A stretch of 64,000 nt of DNA from a virus, in the IMG/VR virus record IMGVR_UViG_3300020477_001012, positions 1 through 64,000 of that record; one strand, written 5' to 3'. Within the stretch, counting starts at the first letter, position 1. Each line of letters begins with the position of its first letter. Both the position numbers and the translations under genes were made by a program. Below, piece after piece: positions 9,947-18,839 of the stretch. The notes below the pieces were generated by a model, which was not told the DNA's origin, ran no database searches, and worked only from the letters and a program-made list of their open reading frames with translations.

Positions 9947-9952
9947 ATTATA
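9947..9952 (-). promoter_or_regulatory. Candidate late promoter (-10 only, TATAAT in TGTGTATAATAC)
   Basis: Read on the minus strand, TTTTGTGTATAATACACTG stands directly after a terminator T-run, 48 bp before the 9899 start. No -35 hexamer is visible. The same TGTGTATA core stands before the capsid-protease gene and the portal gene and, on the plus strand, at 58932. Confidence 0.6.
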
Positions 9953-9955
9953 CAC

Positions 9956-9991
9956 AAAAAAAGAGCCACCCCCAACAATAGAGAGTGGCTC
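9956..9991 (-). terminator. Rho-independent terminator after the major capsid gene
   Basis: On the minus strand, the stem GAGCCAC/GTGGCTC with a ~15-nt loop is followed directly by seven T residues, ending the capsid transcript before the late promoter of the next unit. Confidence 0.9.
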
Positions 9992-10040
9992 TTAGTGAAG
10001 CGTGAAAGTACTGCATCACCTTATATAAGGTATCCAAGCA

Positions 10041-11048
10041 CTAGAAAGAACCTAAAATAACCCTTCTGTTATCCAGAACGCCAAAGCCAAGCTCTGCGAA
10101 GCCGTAGAAACCAGCTCGCTGCTGTCTGTGGAGGGTAGGATCTTCAAACACTTCAAGTTGCTGCTTCATCGGCATGACGAAGCTGTCGTTAGCGGACTGA
10201 TCCAGACCAACCACCAACTCAACGTCGGAGGCTTGAACTGCACCGCCAAGACCCGTGGTGAAGAACGTCTGGTATTCTTGGCCTTCACCAAGCTCATCCA
10301 GATCGTGCAAGTTGACACCAAAGATCCGAGTGATGGGCGCGCCGCCTTCAGAGGCCGTGTAGATCTCCCGGCGAGTCACCTCGTCCACCTGATCCATGCC
10401 CCAGTTGCGCACGTCTTCCAGTGCTTCTGGAGAAACATAAAGATCAGTCAAGCGACCACGATTGGCTGAACCAGTGTTACCGCCAGCATTACGGCGCATA
10501 ACGGTCTGCATCAACGAAACCAATCGCTTGCTAAACATACCAGCAGTAGCGTCACCGTCGTAAACCAAAATGTTACGATCAACGCCAGCAGCAAGAATGG
10601 TGTGCCAACCATCGTCGTTCATCTTCTTGGTGAAGCCAGCCTCTAAGACTTGCATGGCACGACCAACAATATCCCATCGAGCCTCACGAGCATACCGGAG
10701 CAGATAATCAATACTGCTGGTAATGCTGTAAGTTGGGATCATCACATAGTCGCCTTCCACGGCTCGTTCGGGGATGCGACCGTGGCCGGGATTGGTGTAA
10801 GCAACATGCTCACCTTCAAGGCCCGGAGAAATCAAGTCGAGTGGGAACTCTGTAGAGGCACCCGGCTCAACATTGATGGTTTCAAAAATATCACCGAGAA
10901 TGTTACCAACCAAGACGCCCTTGCGGAGCGGCAATTCTAAAGCTTTGGCAAATTCGCGCTGAGCAGCATAAGCGACGTTTTGATCACTATCGCCAGATCG
11001 TTTAAGCAATGTAATGAATTCATCGCTAGGTCTATCTGTATATGACAT
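10041..11048 (-). CDS. Major capsid protein
   Basis: The 335-residue protein has the overall character of an HK97-fold major capsid protein: a charged N-terminus, a central helix (SIDYLLRYAREARWDIVGRAMQVLEAGFTKKMNDD), and a C-terminal domain with a predicted interface strand (AGFYGFAELGFGVLDNRRVILGSF). SD AAGGAG precedes the ATG by 7 nt. Gene order (portal, protease/scaffold, decoration, this gene, terminator) is the standard head-assembly order, and the strong terminator after it fits a very highly expressed gene. The assignment rests on context and fold-like features. Confidence 0.85.
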   Translation of the reverse strand: MSYTDRPSDEFITLLKRSGDSDQNVAYAAQREFAKALELPLRKGVLVGNILGDIFETINVEPGASTEFPLDLISPGLEGEHVAYTNPGHGRIPERAVEGDYVMIPTYSITSSIDYLLRYAREARWDIVGRAMQVLEAGFTKKMNDDGWHTILAAGVDRNILVYDGDATAGMFSKRLVSLMQTVMRRNAGGNTGSANRGRLTDLYVSPEALEDVRNWGMDQVDEVTRREIYTASEGGAPITRIFGVNLHDLDELGEGQEYQTFFTTGLGGAVQASDVELVVGLDQSANDSFVMPMKQQLEVFEDPTLHRQQRAGFYGFAELGFGVLDNRRVILGSF

Positions 11049-11076
11049 TGTTTATTCTCCTTTTATATTGGTGCTA

Positions 11077-11571
11077 CTAGGCCCCATGATTGGGAAGGTT
11101 AACGAAAACTTTGGCGTACCCATCCGCGTCTTTACGGGACATGAACCTGCCAATGGCATAATGACCAGAAGCAGCGGCTGTACCAGCCGTTGTCGAGATT
11201 TCTCCAGCGGTTTCTGAGGCATAAGCCACATCGCCAGCCACGGGGGTTCCGGTAACATTGCTGGTCACTACCCACCCACGAGTCAGGACAGTAACCTTAC
11301 CGCCCTTTTGAACTTCATCTTTGTGATGATTCAAATGGGTTCGAGTCAGATCTTTGTTGACAACATCGTTAAGAAGTATGCCAACCGGACGATCTGTTCC
11401 CGCAGCGGCGCATGCCGTATACGCAACAAGGTTTTCACCCTGATCCATGGCAGCACCTGAAGCTAATCCGAGATCAGCTAAACACACAACGCCACCACGG
11501 GTGGCAGTGCCTGCGTTATAGAAAAAACTAATGTCAGTTGTTTCTTCATGTCTATCTGCTTTAAGAGCCAT
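11077..11571 (-). CDS. Probable head decoration protein
   Basis: The 164-residue, Ala/Gly/Thr-rich protein has a beta-rich pattern (GGKVTVLTRGWVVTSNVTGTPVAGDVAYASETAGE, seen in parts). This is characteristic of small capsid-decoration proteins of the DUF2190/gpD type, which have a loose N-terminus followed by a beta-tulip. SD AGGAG lies before the ATG. It stands between the protease/scaffold and major capsid genes, the usual place for a decoration gene. The family name itself is not certain. Confidence 0.7.
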   Translation of the reverse strand: MALKADRHEETTDISFFYNAGTATRGGVVCLADLGLASGAAMDQGENLVAYTACAAAGTDRPVGILLNDVVNKDLTRTHLNHHKDEVQKGGKVTVLTRGWVVTSNVTGTPVAGDVAYASETAGEISTTAGTAAASGHYAIGRFMSRKDADGYAKVFVNLPNHGA

Positions 11572-11597
11572 TTTTATATCTCCTGTAGATAAGTTTT

Positions 11598-13064
11598 TTA
11601 CTTAGAAAGGACATTATTTGTCAACCAGTCAGCAATGCTGGCTCTGGTTGATTGAACTTCGTCAACTTCTTCCGACTCAATTAAAGTCGCTTCAGTGGAC
11701 TCCACTTCTTCAAATGCCTCAGCCGTGACCTCATCCTCAGTCTCTTCTGCTTCTTCAGCAGCTTCAACGGCTTCAACAGCTTCAGCATCTTTTTCTTCGT
11801 CCTTCTTCTTCTTGTCTTTCTTATCAAACCATTTAGCAACAATGGCTTCAAAAGATTCATCGTCTAAGGCGTCATAAAGAGGAAGGGATTCTTCAACTTC
11901 AGCTTCACTGAAGCCTGCGTTAACGAGAGCGGCCTTGCGAGCCTGTTTCTTTTCTTTGGCTTTCCAATCTGCAACCGTTTGAGTTGCTTCAACCAACTGG
12001 GTCTTAGACTGTTCCAGCTCATCTTCTAACTCCGCAACGCGAGCTTTAGTCGACTTGATAACTTCTTCAAGCTCACTGATAGCAGACTTGCTTTCTTCGG
12101 CGGCAGCTTCAAATGCAGCAACCGTGTCGGCAAACTCTCGATCCTTAGCGGATTCAATTTTAGCCTTGATGGCTTCGTTCTCAGTTTTGGCCTCGGCCAA
12201 CTCAGATCGAAGATCATCAACCTGTTTTTCGAGCAGATTAATATCTGTCATATCGATATCTCCCATGTTTAAATTAGAATTCGTGTCAGTCACATTGAAA
12301 GCAGCGACAGACTTAGATTGCAAAATAACGCTTCGCGGATTAGCAGGCTGAGATACCAGCCCTTTTCCAGAGAAAGAAATGTTGGCGAGAGCGCGACCAA
12401 CTTTATATCCTTCGTATTCGCCCGTTCCGCCATATGATCTTAAGTGCTTGGTTAAGAACGCTGATGACTCGTCTCTAGTAAGAATTTTAGGAGTGTCATC
12501 CGGCCCCATTAAAGCATAATCAAAACCGCTAAATAGGCACTCCATAGACACAAACCATTTGCCTTCGCTGATTTCAGCGACAATCTGTTCCATTCTCTCC
12601 TTATTTTCAGGGTCCATCCAACTGTTATATAGAACGGCTTGAGTTATAATGTCAAATTCGTCTGGTTTGGGACGATCTTCGTCTGCTACAACCAAACCGT
12701 CCTTGCTTAAGACATAACAGCCGGTAATGTGTCCGATGATGTCATTCTCATCGTGCATAAAATTGAATTGCTTGTCCTCGGGCGTCGAGCGTGCGTCCCA
12801 TGTTGCTTGAGATGTAAACACGTCGTCATTTTTATTCCAGCCAGTAGACACCAAAACTGACTCAATATAATGCAAGTCCTTCTGATCTTTATTCTCAGCT
12901 AATACCTTCGACAGTACTTCCTCGTTACTTGTACGCTCCATGAATGCGGAGACAGTACCCTCATGTACGGTCGCTGGTGAGCAATATGCTACAGACGCTT
13001 GGGCAGCAACCTGCTCGGCTACGCCGTCATTAATTTCGCTTTGGAAAATTTTTATTTTATTCAT
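11598..13064 (-). CDS. Prohead protease fused to scaffold
   Basis: The product is 488 residues. The N-terminal ~225 residues carry a protease-like domain (FNFMHDENDIIGHITGCYV around residue 90-110; WFVSMECLFSGFDYAL around 165-180) resembling prohead maturation proteases. From ~260 to ~370 there is a long charged coiled coil, followed by an acidic Glu/Ala tail. That is the design of protease-scaffold fusions, in which the protease cleaves its own scaffold domain. A Met (MGDIDMTDIN) near residue 265 could provide an internal start for free scaffold, as in lambda C/Nu3; this is inference. It is transcribed from the late motif at 13082. Confidence 0.75.
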   Translation of the reverse strand: MNKIKIFQSEINDGVAEQVAAQASVAYCSPATVHEGTVSAFMERTSNEEVLSKVLAENKDQKDLHYIESVLVSTGWNKNDDVFTSQATWDARSTPEDKQFNFMHDENDIIGHITGCYVLSKDGLVVADEDRPKPDEFDIITQAVLYNSWMDPENKERMEQIVAEISEGKWFVSMECLFSGFDYALMGPDDTPKILTRDESSAFLTKHLRSYGGTGEYEGYKVGRALANISFSGKGLVSQPANPRSVILQSKSVAAFNVTDTNSNLNMGDIDMTDINLLEKQVDDLRSELAEAKTENEAIKAKIESAKDREFADTVAAFEAAAEESKSAISELEEVIKSTKARVAELEDELEQSKTQLVEATQTVADWKAKEKKQARKAALVNAGFSEAEVEESLPLYDALDDESFEAIVAKWFDKKDKKKKDEEKDAEAVEAVEAAEEAEETEDEVTAEAFEEVESTEATLIESEEVDEVQSTRASIADWLTNNVLSK

Positions 13065-13081
13065 GATAAAGACCTCTAGGA

Positions 13082-13087
13082 ATTATA
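13082..13087 (-). promoter_or_regulatory. Candidate late promoter (-10 only, TTTTGTGTATAATTCC)
   Basis: On the minus strand it lies 18 bp ahead of the protease/scaffold start, with AT-rich DNA but no -35 hexamer upstream. It matches the motifs at 9947, 15170 and 58932. Confidence 0.6.
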
Positions 13088-13137
13088 CACAAAATGCTAA
13101 AAAAAATAAAAAAACCTGTGACAAATAGATGTTTTGG

Positions 13138-15129
13138 CTAAGTTGCAAACTCAACATACGCCCCAATAATGTGCTTCTTGTACTTTTCTATAGTCATATT
13201 AGAAGGAGAAATGTTCTGGTCTTCGACTATCTTTCTAAAGGAGGCGGGAGTCCTTGCTCCGGCAGACATAATACCTGTAATATGCTGCGCCGTGGCGGGC
13301 ACCATGACTGGCAGGTTTGTTAAAACATCTAGCTTAATCGTTTCTAAGTCTAACACTTCAGACTTGGTAAGCTGCCTCATATTGGTCTTTTTATTGATAG
13401 AAAGAAACGCTTTGTTTATATTCTTGGATATAGTATCAAACGTGTCGCTAGTCCACACGAGCATGTCTGCCACCCCCGGCTTAGACTTAGGAGTCTCAAC
13501 CCTCTTTTTTCTAGGGCCTTCGTCTTTCTTGAGTGGAGGTCTTCCGTTATTTTTCACTTCTTTTGAGTCATTTTCTTCTTTGTTGAGCTTGGATTGCCTG
13601 TCCATTTTTTCTATCTCTTGCTTATGATTAGCGTTATGGAATGGGCTAGCTTTATCTGGGTAAGCATCATTGCCTCTTTCTTTTTGCTCCCTCTTGAGGC
13701 GAACTTTCTCAACAGAAGGCACTTCTTTGAATCTCTCCAAAATGGTCTCCTGACTGATAATATCCCTATCCGCCAATTGGATGAGTAGATTTTTCTCTGC
13801 CGCCTCATCAGATAGGCTCATCTGATCAAAGACAATGTGCGCAGACTTTCTGAAGCCCATAGCCTTGCGGACAATCTCCAGCTCTCTTTCCCAAAACTTG
13901 ACAAGCTGGTCTCTACCATACTGTAGTCTCTCTACTAAAGTTTTGAGTGAGATAAAGTTATTAGTAAATCCTCCACCATTGCCAGCAATACCAGTCAGTG
14001 TAGGTGGAACACCAAGTCCAGCATAGATACTATTGAGAACAGACTGGTATTTCTCAGATCCCAAGAATTTATAAACTTGACTGTTAGACTCTGAATAAGT
14101 AAGCTCTGGACCCCAAACTAACTCCATTGTACCTCCACCAACATTGCTAGCAAGAATGTTTCTAAGCTTATTAATAGCATTTTTGTTGGGGAGAATCTTG
14201 TGGTCTAAATTACCAATGGTCCACAGTCTTATGTTGGAAATAGCCCCATCCAAGGCAGATAAATCAGCCAGCCTCATTTTCTCTAACATAATGATATCGT
14301 CTAGAATAGCATACGTCAGTGGGTGCGCCCATTTTTGCCAGTCATCTTTCTTGTAGTAGGCTACATGAAGACGGTCTGTATCTAAGGGGATTTTCTTCTC
14401 GCCCCTCTTGATGCTGTTCTTGAGTCCGGGCGGCAGAGTGTCTAGAACCTTGGCTGGAATTGAGCCGTCCTTAAAATTGTCAAAGAATGAGGTCGCTGTA
14501 ATTTCAAAGTTCTTCCTACCTAAGAAGAGGCTAATGTCTCCGTCTTTCATATCTATTGTCAAGGGGTTAAAGAAATTGTACCGCCAAGGAATCATGCTCT
14601 TCTCTATATCTGGAACCTCTACGGCAATATCTTGTCCCACGGATTTAATGTATTTTGTGATCTCTGGCGTGATGTTCGCATAACTACGGTATATAAAAAC
14701 CTGACCAGTTCTATATAAATTATTAAGGAATCTCTCTGATCTCTCCTTGCCTTCACACTTTTTAAACCATTGCTTGAAGAACTTTTCCACGCTTCTGTTC
14801 TCGTGGACAATATTAATACCCTGACTGCCAAAGTCTCCCATTAAATCAATAACATTTCTCACGATGCCAACTTTATCGTAAGCATCCATGCACATTTTGA
14901 TAACCCTCTTCTGCCTGAGAGGAACCTGCTCGTCCGATCTAAAGGCATAGTAATCCGAATAACCGAATCCGGGGCGTACAGACTTGTTAGATTCTATGTC
15001 TAAGAATTCTCTATGGCTAGCCTTGGAGACGCCCTCGTAAGAGTCAATTACCTCGGAAAATTGAGCAAAAGCCTTGCTTTTATCGTTTGGGTCAACGTCA
15101 TTCCATGTGATCATTTGATCGTCTTGCAT
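13138..15129 (-). CDS. Portal protein
   Basis: About 663 residues. It has the features of a large phage portal: an N-terminal region with QVPLRQKRVIKMCMDAYDKVGIVRNVIDLM, a wing/stem region (LDDIIMLEKMRLADLSALDGAI), a long helix before the crown (LKTLVERLQYGRDQLVKFWERELEIVRKAM), and a basic Lys-rich tail (about residues 490-560). The start at 15129 is preferred because GAGGAA lies 5-6 nt upstream; an ATG at 15141 lacks a ribosome site. It directly follows the terminase gene in the transcription direction, as is usual. Confidence 0.85.
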   Translation of the reverse strand: MQDDQMITWNDVDPNDKSKAFAQFSEVIDSYEGVSKASHREFLDIESNKSVRPGFGYSDYYAFRSDEQVPLRQKRVIKMCMDAYDKVGIVRNVIDLMGDFGSQGINIVHENRSVEKFFKQWFKKCEGKERSERFLNNLYRTGQVFIYRSYANITPEITKYIKSVGQDIAVEVPDIEKSMIPWRYNFFNPLTIDMKDGDISLFLGRKNFEITATSFFDNFKDGSIPAKVLDTLPPGLKNSIKRGEKKIPLDTDRLHVAYYKKDDWQKWAHPLTYAILDDIIMLEKMRLADLSALDGAISNIRLWTIGNLDHKILPNKNAINKLRNILASNVGGGTMELVWGPELTYSESNSQVYKFLGSEKYQSVLNSIYAGLGVPPTLTGIAGNGGGFTNNFISLKTLVERLQYGRDQLVKFWERELEIVRKAMGFRKSAHIVFDQMSLSDEAAEKNLLIQLADRDIISQETILERFKEVPSVEKVRLKREQKERGNDAYPDKASPFHNANHKQEIEKMDRQSKLNKEENDSKEVKNNGRPPLKKDEGPRKKRVETPKSKPGVADMLVWTSDTFDTISKNINKAFLSINKKTNMRQLTKSEVLDLETIKLDVLTNLPVMVPATAQHITGIMSAGARTPASFRKIVEDQNISPSNMTIEKYKKHIIGAYVEFAT

Positions 15130-15169
15130 TTTATTCCTCATAATTGAAATGTAATTGGATTACTAAGAG

Positions 15170-15175
15170 ACTATA
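15170..15175 (-). promoter_or_regulatory. Candidate late promoter (TTTGTGTATAGTCTC)
   Basis: It lies 41 bp ahead of the portal start on the minus strand and shares TGTGTATA with the other late motifs, with one mismatch to TATAAT. Confidence 0.5.
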
Positions 15176-15181
15176 CACAAA

Positions 15182-17173
15182 TCAATAAACATTTTCCATA
15201 TTCTCTGTAAACCAATTTGGTCCGCTATACATGTCTCCCCCTTTGTCTTTGCTTTTTGTTACGGTTGCAAAGCCGCCGTAAAATTCGTAAGCCTCTGGCG
15301 TGGGCATCCTTGATAAAATACGGGCTGCCATGTTCGCCATGATTAGTGAGGAGTACCTATCCTTCCTTTGTTTTCCTTTTTTACCCGCGCCTATAATTGT
15401 CTCTGGGGTGTCCCATTTATCACGTCCACTGGGCGTTTGTGTCATTTGGATCATGGTAAGCTCGTCCTTTAGGTCTTCTATTTCCATAACGCACTGCTCC
15501 AAAGTATCAAAAGTTCTACCCTTGAGACCGTCTTCAGCATTTGATACACCAATAGTAATAGCGTCAAATCTGGGAAAGATAGTAGCCTTATCCTCAAAGT
15601 CTTTCCGTAGTCCATGGTTCGCTTCTGCAAGCCATTCGTGCTTGGCAAATTGACACATCTCTAGAATGTGTAGACCCTTTTCGTCGTCAGTATCAGCCTC
15701 TTTGTCCTCATCTATCACTGGCCATATTGCCACCTCGCCCTCCTGTATCTTGTCTTTGTCGTGAAGTGACTCCATGACAGCAATACCTCCACCTTGGGCA
15801 TCCATCGCAATGTGTATACAGGGGAAGATTTTCATTAAATCTCTAATCTTGCGTGCGCAGTAGGAATAAAAGTCGGTTTCTGTAGAGTAACCCTTTTTAA
15901 CCTTTTCCTTGTGTTGTTCTCTATTTGTGGTCCAGCAGTGAACAATTCTTCTGTGGTCTGGATGTAACTCTAATACCACAATGCTAAAATTATCTACTTC
16001 AGAGGCGGGGTCCACACCAAAGATATATCTTTTCTGGGGGTCTCCCATTAACTTGGCCTCAAATATAATATCGTCCCCGTTGGAATCTTTAAGGGGAGTG
16101 TTATCATTAGTTCCATCGTTGGAAACGCAAGACTCAATCAGGGTGCGCTTAAAGAAGCCCTGAGAATCGCGTGTAAAGCACGCTCCGAATTCCATTTGAT
16201 ATATACCAGTATGTACCGTTGCCTTCGATCTGGCGACCTGTGCGGCGTCCATAAAGCCCTCTGGTAATAACTCGTAGGGTATCCTAATAACGGAGTATTG
16301 AGTCCAGTCAAAATTGTCGGGAACATCTTCTCCACCAAAGATATCTCGAAGCTGATTTTTCCTTCCTTTACTCTTTATTATTGCCTTCCATTTTTTCCAG
16401 TATTCGGCAAAGTGATTAAAATCATAGTATGCCGTTCCTGATAATATAATTTGGTTAGCTTGGTTTTCTATGGTATCTTTTGAGTCTTCGGTAAGGTCTA
16501 CCCCTAACGAGGCAGCTTTTTTCTCTGCTGCTAACCTCTTGACATTTTCTATGGGATCTGAACTAACAGCGGCAAAACCAGCAACCACGGTTTCAAATAT
16601 ATCTCGCGGAATGGAGGCAAATTCGTCACTTATAATATCATTGGCGCGTTGGCCTCTAATTTTTTGTCCATCACCGAGAGGTAGACAAGTAATCCTGCTC
16701 TTGTTGATCCTCATTACGCATCGATCTACATCTCTGCGTGGACCACTCTCAGTTGTGCATAAGTCTCTTAAGATGGGAGCGCCATTCCAGATCGTCTCCA
16801 TGTATTCAAAAAGAACTTTAGACTGTCTGAACGCAGCGCCAACGATAACCACTTTTCTCTCTGGCAGGAGTAACGCCCTAATCATCGCGTATAAAGACAA
16901 GATAAAAGACTTACCAAAACCACGACTAGCTATAAGCATTGGAAATTTACGCCTCCACATCTCACACAGCATCAGCGCTTGAGAGGGGAGTAATGTAATG
17001 TTGAAAACGTGTTTGCAGAGGAAGGAGAAGTACTCCGGGCGGCTCATTATCCATGTAAGCTTGAGGTGATAGTCGTCGTCGCTTGTTACAATCATGTCAA
17101 ACGGATTAAACAACTCCCTGTCTGACACTTCAAGGTTTAGCCAAGCGTCGTCTATTGTTTTTAATTGATTCAT
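15182..17173 (-). CDS. terL: Terminase large subunit (ATPase and nuclease)
   Basis: The 663-residue product drives DNA packaging. The Walker A motif ASRGFGKS is at residues 82-89, and the Walker B motif with catalytic Glu (ISDEF) at 181-185. A C-terminal RNase H-like nuclease has FGVDPASEVDNFSIVVLE (first metal Asp) and IAMDAQGGG (second Asp). The ATG overlaps the stop of the ClpP-like gene (ATGA), indicating coupling. Length is typical for phages with large genomes. Confidence 0.95.
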   Translation of the reverse strand: MNQLKTIDDAWLNLEVSDRELFNPFDMIVTSDDDYHLKLTWIMSRPEYFSFLCKHVFNITLLPSQALMLCEMWRRKFPMLIASRGFGKSFILSLYAMIRALLLPERKVVIVGAAFRQSKVLFEYMETIWNGAPILRDLCTTESGPRRDVDRCVMRINKSRITCLPLGDGQKIRGQRANDIISDEFASIPRDIFETVVAGFAAVSSDPIENVKRLAAEKKAASLGVDLTEDSKDTIENQANQIILSGTAYYDFNHFAEYWKKWKAIIKSKGRKNQLRDIFGGEDVPDNFDWTQYSVIRIPYELLPEGFMDAAQVARSKATVHTGIYQMEFGACFTRDSQGFFKRTLIESCVSNDGTNDNTPLKDSNGDDIIFEAKLMGDPQKRYIFGVDPASEVDNFSIVVLELHPDHRRIVHCWTTNREQHKEKVKKGYSTETDFYSYCARKIRDLMKIFPCIHIAMDAQGGGIAVMESLHDKDKIQEGEVAIWPVIDEDKEADTDDEKGLHILEMCQFAKHEWLAEANHGLRKDFEDKATIFPRFDAITIGVSNAEDGLKGRTFDTLEQCVMEIEDLKDELTMIQMTQTPSGRDKWDTPETIIGAGKKGKQRKDRYSSLIMANMAARILSRMPTPEAYEFYGGFATVTKSKDKGGDMYSGPNWFTENMENVY

Positions 17174-17823
17174 TTTAAGCTGTTAATATCAGGACACTTT
17201 TTTGTGGAAAGCACACAGTCTGCCAGTCCATAGTATACAGACTCGTGAGCGTTGAGATACCAATCTCCATCTTTAAGTTTTCTTCTTAAGAAGCTCTTAA
17301 CTTTTGTTTCGTCTAAGGGGTCATAGTGTTCTTTAAAAAATTTGCCATCCATACAAGACTCGGTATATATGTCCAACATTGTGTCAAGAACGATCATGTC
17401 GTATTTTGCTGCATTTTGTGCATCAAGGAAATTTCCAGAATACATACTGGAGCCAAAATGACTCATGAAATATGCATTGGGCATCATTACTCTGCTGTCC
17501 GCTGATTGCAAAAGAACGCTACTCATGGACTCGGCCTGTCCGTATACGATAATAGCCACATATGACTTAGCTAAGCTAATAGCATCATACATCGCCATGC
17601 CGTCATTCCACTCACCACCAATGCTATGCATATGTATAAATATTGGGTCGTTGTTGATGCTGTCGAGAATGCGAATATTTTTAATAAAATTAGATGCCAT
17701 CCTGTAGTCTACGCCGGGGTCTTCCTCGCAGTTAGCTACGTATCCATGTAGATAAATTTCTCTACTTTTGGTGTCCAAACCATAAGTGTGAACGTCAGAT
17801 ATCGTATCTACGTTAAGGGTCAT
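17170..17823 (-). CDS. ClpP-like serine protease
   Basis: The 217-residue product has the ClpP/crotonase-type protease core: IHMHSIGGEWNDGMAMYDAI (oxyanion region), GQAESMSS with catalytic Ser99, and SHFGSS with catalytic His122 at the usual spacing. Both catalytic residues are present, so it should be active. Phage ClpP-like enzymes often mature procapsids. Here a separate protease-scaffold fusion is also present, so this one could instead process another virion protein or act on host targets. It is translationally coupled to terL and to the ERCC4 nuclease gene. Confidence 0.88.
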   Translation of the reverse strand: MTLNVDTISDVHTYGLDTKSREIYLHGYVANCEEDPGVDYRMASNFIKNIRILDSINNDPIFIHMHSIGGEWNDGMAMYDAISLAKSYVAIIVYGQAESMSSVLLQSADSRVMMPNAYFMSHFGSSMYSGNFLDAQNAAKYDMIVLDTMLDIYTESCMDGKFFKEHYDPLDETKVKSFLRRKLKDGDWYLNAHESVYYGLADCVLSTKKCPDINSLK

Positions 17824-18332
17824 GTTTGTCTCCCGATGGAATATATTTCATTTACCCTCTTTAAAATACTGAGAACCGCCCATTTTGCATTTTTCTTCGA
17901 GTCACAGAAAATAACATGTATGTCATCAAATATTTGAAACTCCATTAAGGTTTTTAACATAAAGGTGTTGGTTACTTTCACCTTGCCCCAGTCTTTTTCT
18001 AGTATACTAGACCCCTCTGGGAACATCATTAAGTCTGATAGTGAGAACTCTAATATTATATATTTATGAGGGAACTCTTTCATCCTCTCGATTTCATTCA
18101 AGAATCTTTGTCTGTCATGTCCTACATTTCCGGCAAGCTCCACAACACTTGCTTTTCTCTCTATACAAAGCCTGTCTTCTAGCCCCTCTATGGAGTAGTC
18201 GCCTGTATCAAGCTTTCTGTCAATCATACCTTTACATGTGTGATAGCGTGTATTTGAAGGCTCGAACGTATAGCCTTCTTTTTCTCTAGTATCTCTAATA
18301 ATGGTAAACGGTGGTGACTTCTTACTCGGCAT
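17820..18332 (-). CDS. ERCC4/XPF-type nuclease
   Basis: The 170-residue protein carries the full nuclease signature: RDTREK (13-18), DTGDY (42-46) and IERK (57-60), corresponding to GDxnERKxxxD of the ERCC4 fold. It lacks the helicase or HhH domains of cellular XPF. SD GAGGAAG is well placed. It lies in a run of overlapping genes between an HNH nuclease gene and the head genes, so roles in DNA processing or branch resolution before packaging are plausible. Confidence 0.85.
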   Translation of the reverse strand: MPSKKSPPFTIIRDTREKEGYTFEPSNTRYHTCKGMIDRKLDTGDYSIEGLEDRLCIERKASVVELAGNVGHDRQRFLNEIERMKEFPHKYIILEFSLSDLMMFPEGSSILEKDWGKVKVTNTFMLKTLMEFQIFDDIHVIFCDSKKNAKWAVLSILKRVNEIYSIGRQT

Positions 18333-18591
18333 GTTTCTTCCTCACAATCTCCATGAATAAAGACTCGTAGTATTGCTCACTTCCGGTTACTTTCTTGTGG
18401 CAGTTCTTACATAAAGTAATGCCATTATGAACGTCATATCTCAGAATCGAGGCGGAAGACCATCTTTTAATATGGTGGGCTTGTAAATACTTTTTATATC
18501 CACAGGAAGGCATTTGACAAGTAAACTTGTCTCTCTTGTAGACTTTCATTCTCCAGTCTTTATAAACCGGGTCTTCATAGTTTCTTCTCAT
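18322..18591 (-). CDS. HNH endonuclease
   Basis: The 89-residue protein has a zinc-binding HNH fold: TCQMPSCG (CxxxxC), LQAHHIKRWS with the paired His, then NGITLCKNCHKKV (N plus CxxCH). Small HNH enzymes next to terminase genes can be needed for genome packaging, as in HK97 gp74; it could also be a homing enzyme. It overlaps both neighbours by a few bases. Confidence 0.9.
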   Translation of the reverse strand: MRRNYEDPVYKDWRMKVYKRDKFTCQMPSCGYKKYLQAHHIKRWSSASILRYDVHNGITLCKNCHKKVTGSEQYYESLFMEIVRKKHAE

Positions 18592-18839
18592 TGTGGCACA
18601 CTCAACCCTTTCACGGAGACATCAAATAGTATTTCTCTAACAAATAAAGCTGTCTCAGAGGATAAATCCTGTTTTAGTATTATTTCTGCTAACTGGTAAT
18701 ACGCAAGATGACAGGCGTCATCTGGGTTGTCTGCTTGTACAAAAATGGTAGGGTGAGCAGAGTTGTACTGCTGTAGGTTGTACTTCTTAAGCCTAGCGAT
18801 CACTAGGGATAAGTCTAGTTTCACCTTGTAGATTTTCAT
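18588..18839 (-). CDS. Hypothetical small protein
   Basis: The 83-residue product is not recognised. It is mixed alpha/beta (IYKVKLDLSLVIARLKKYNLQQ; DNPDDACHLAYYQLAEIILKQ) with no membrane segment. Overlaps of 4 bp with the HNH gene and with gmd show it is translated within the operon. Confidence 0.6.
   Translation of the reverse strand: MKIYKVKLDLSLVIARLKKYNLQQYNSAHPTIFVQADNPDDACHLAYYQLAEIILKQDLSSETALFVREILFDVSVKGLSVPQ

Noticed and set aside
11695-12351. Plus-strand Ser-rich frames
   Set aside because: Antisense to the acidic, coiled-coil scaffold coding sequence; no ribosome sites.
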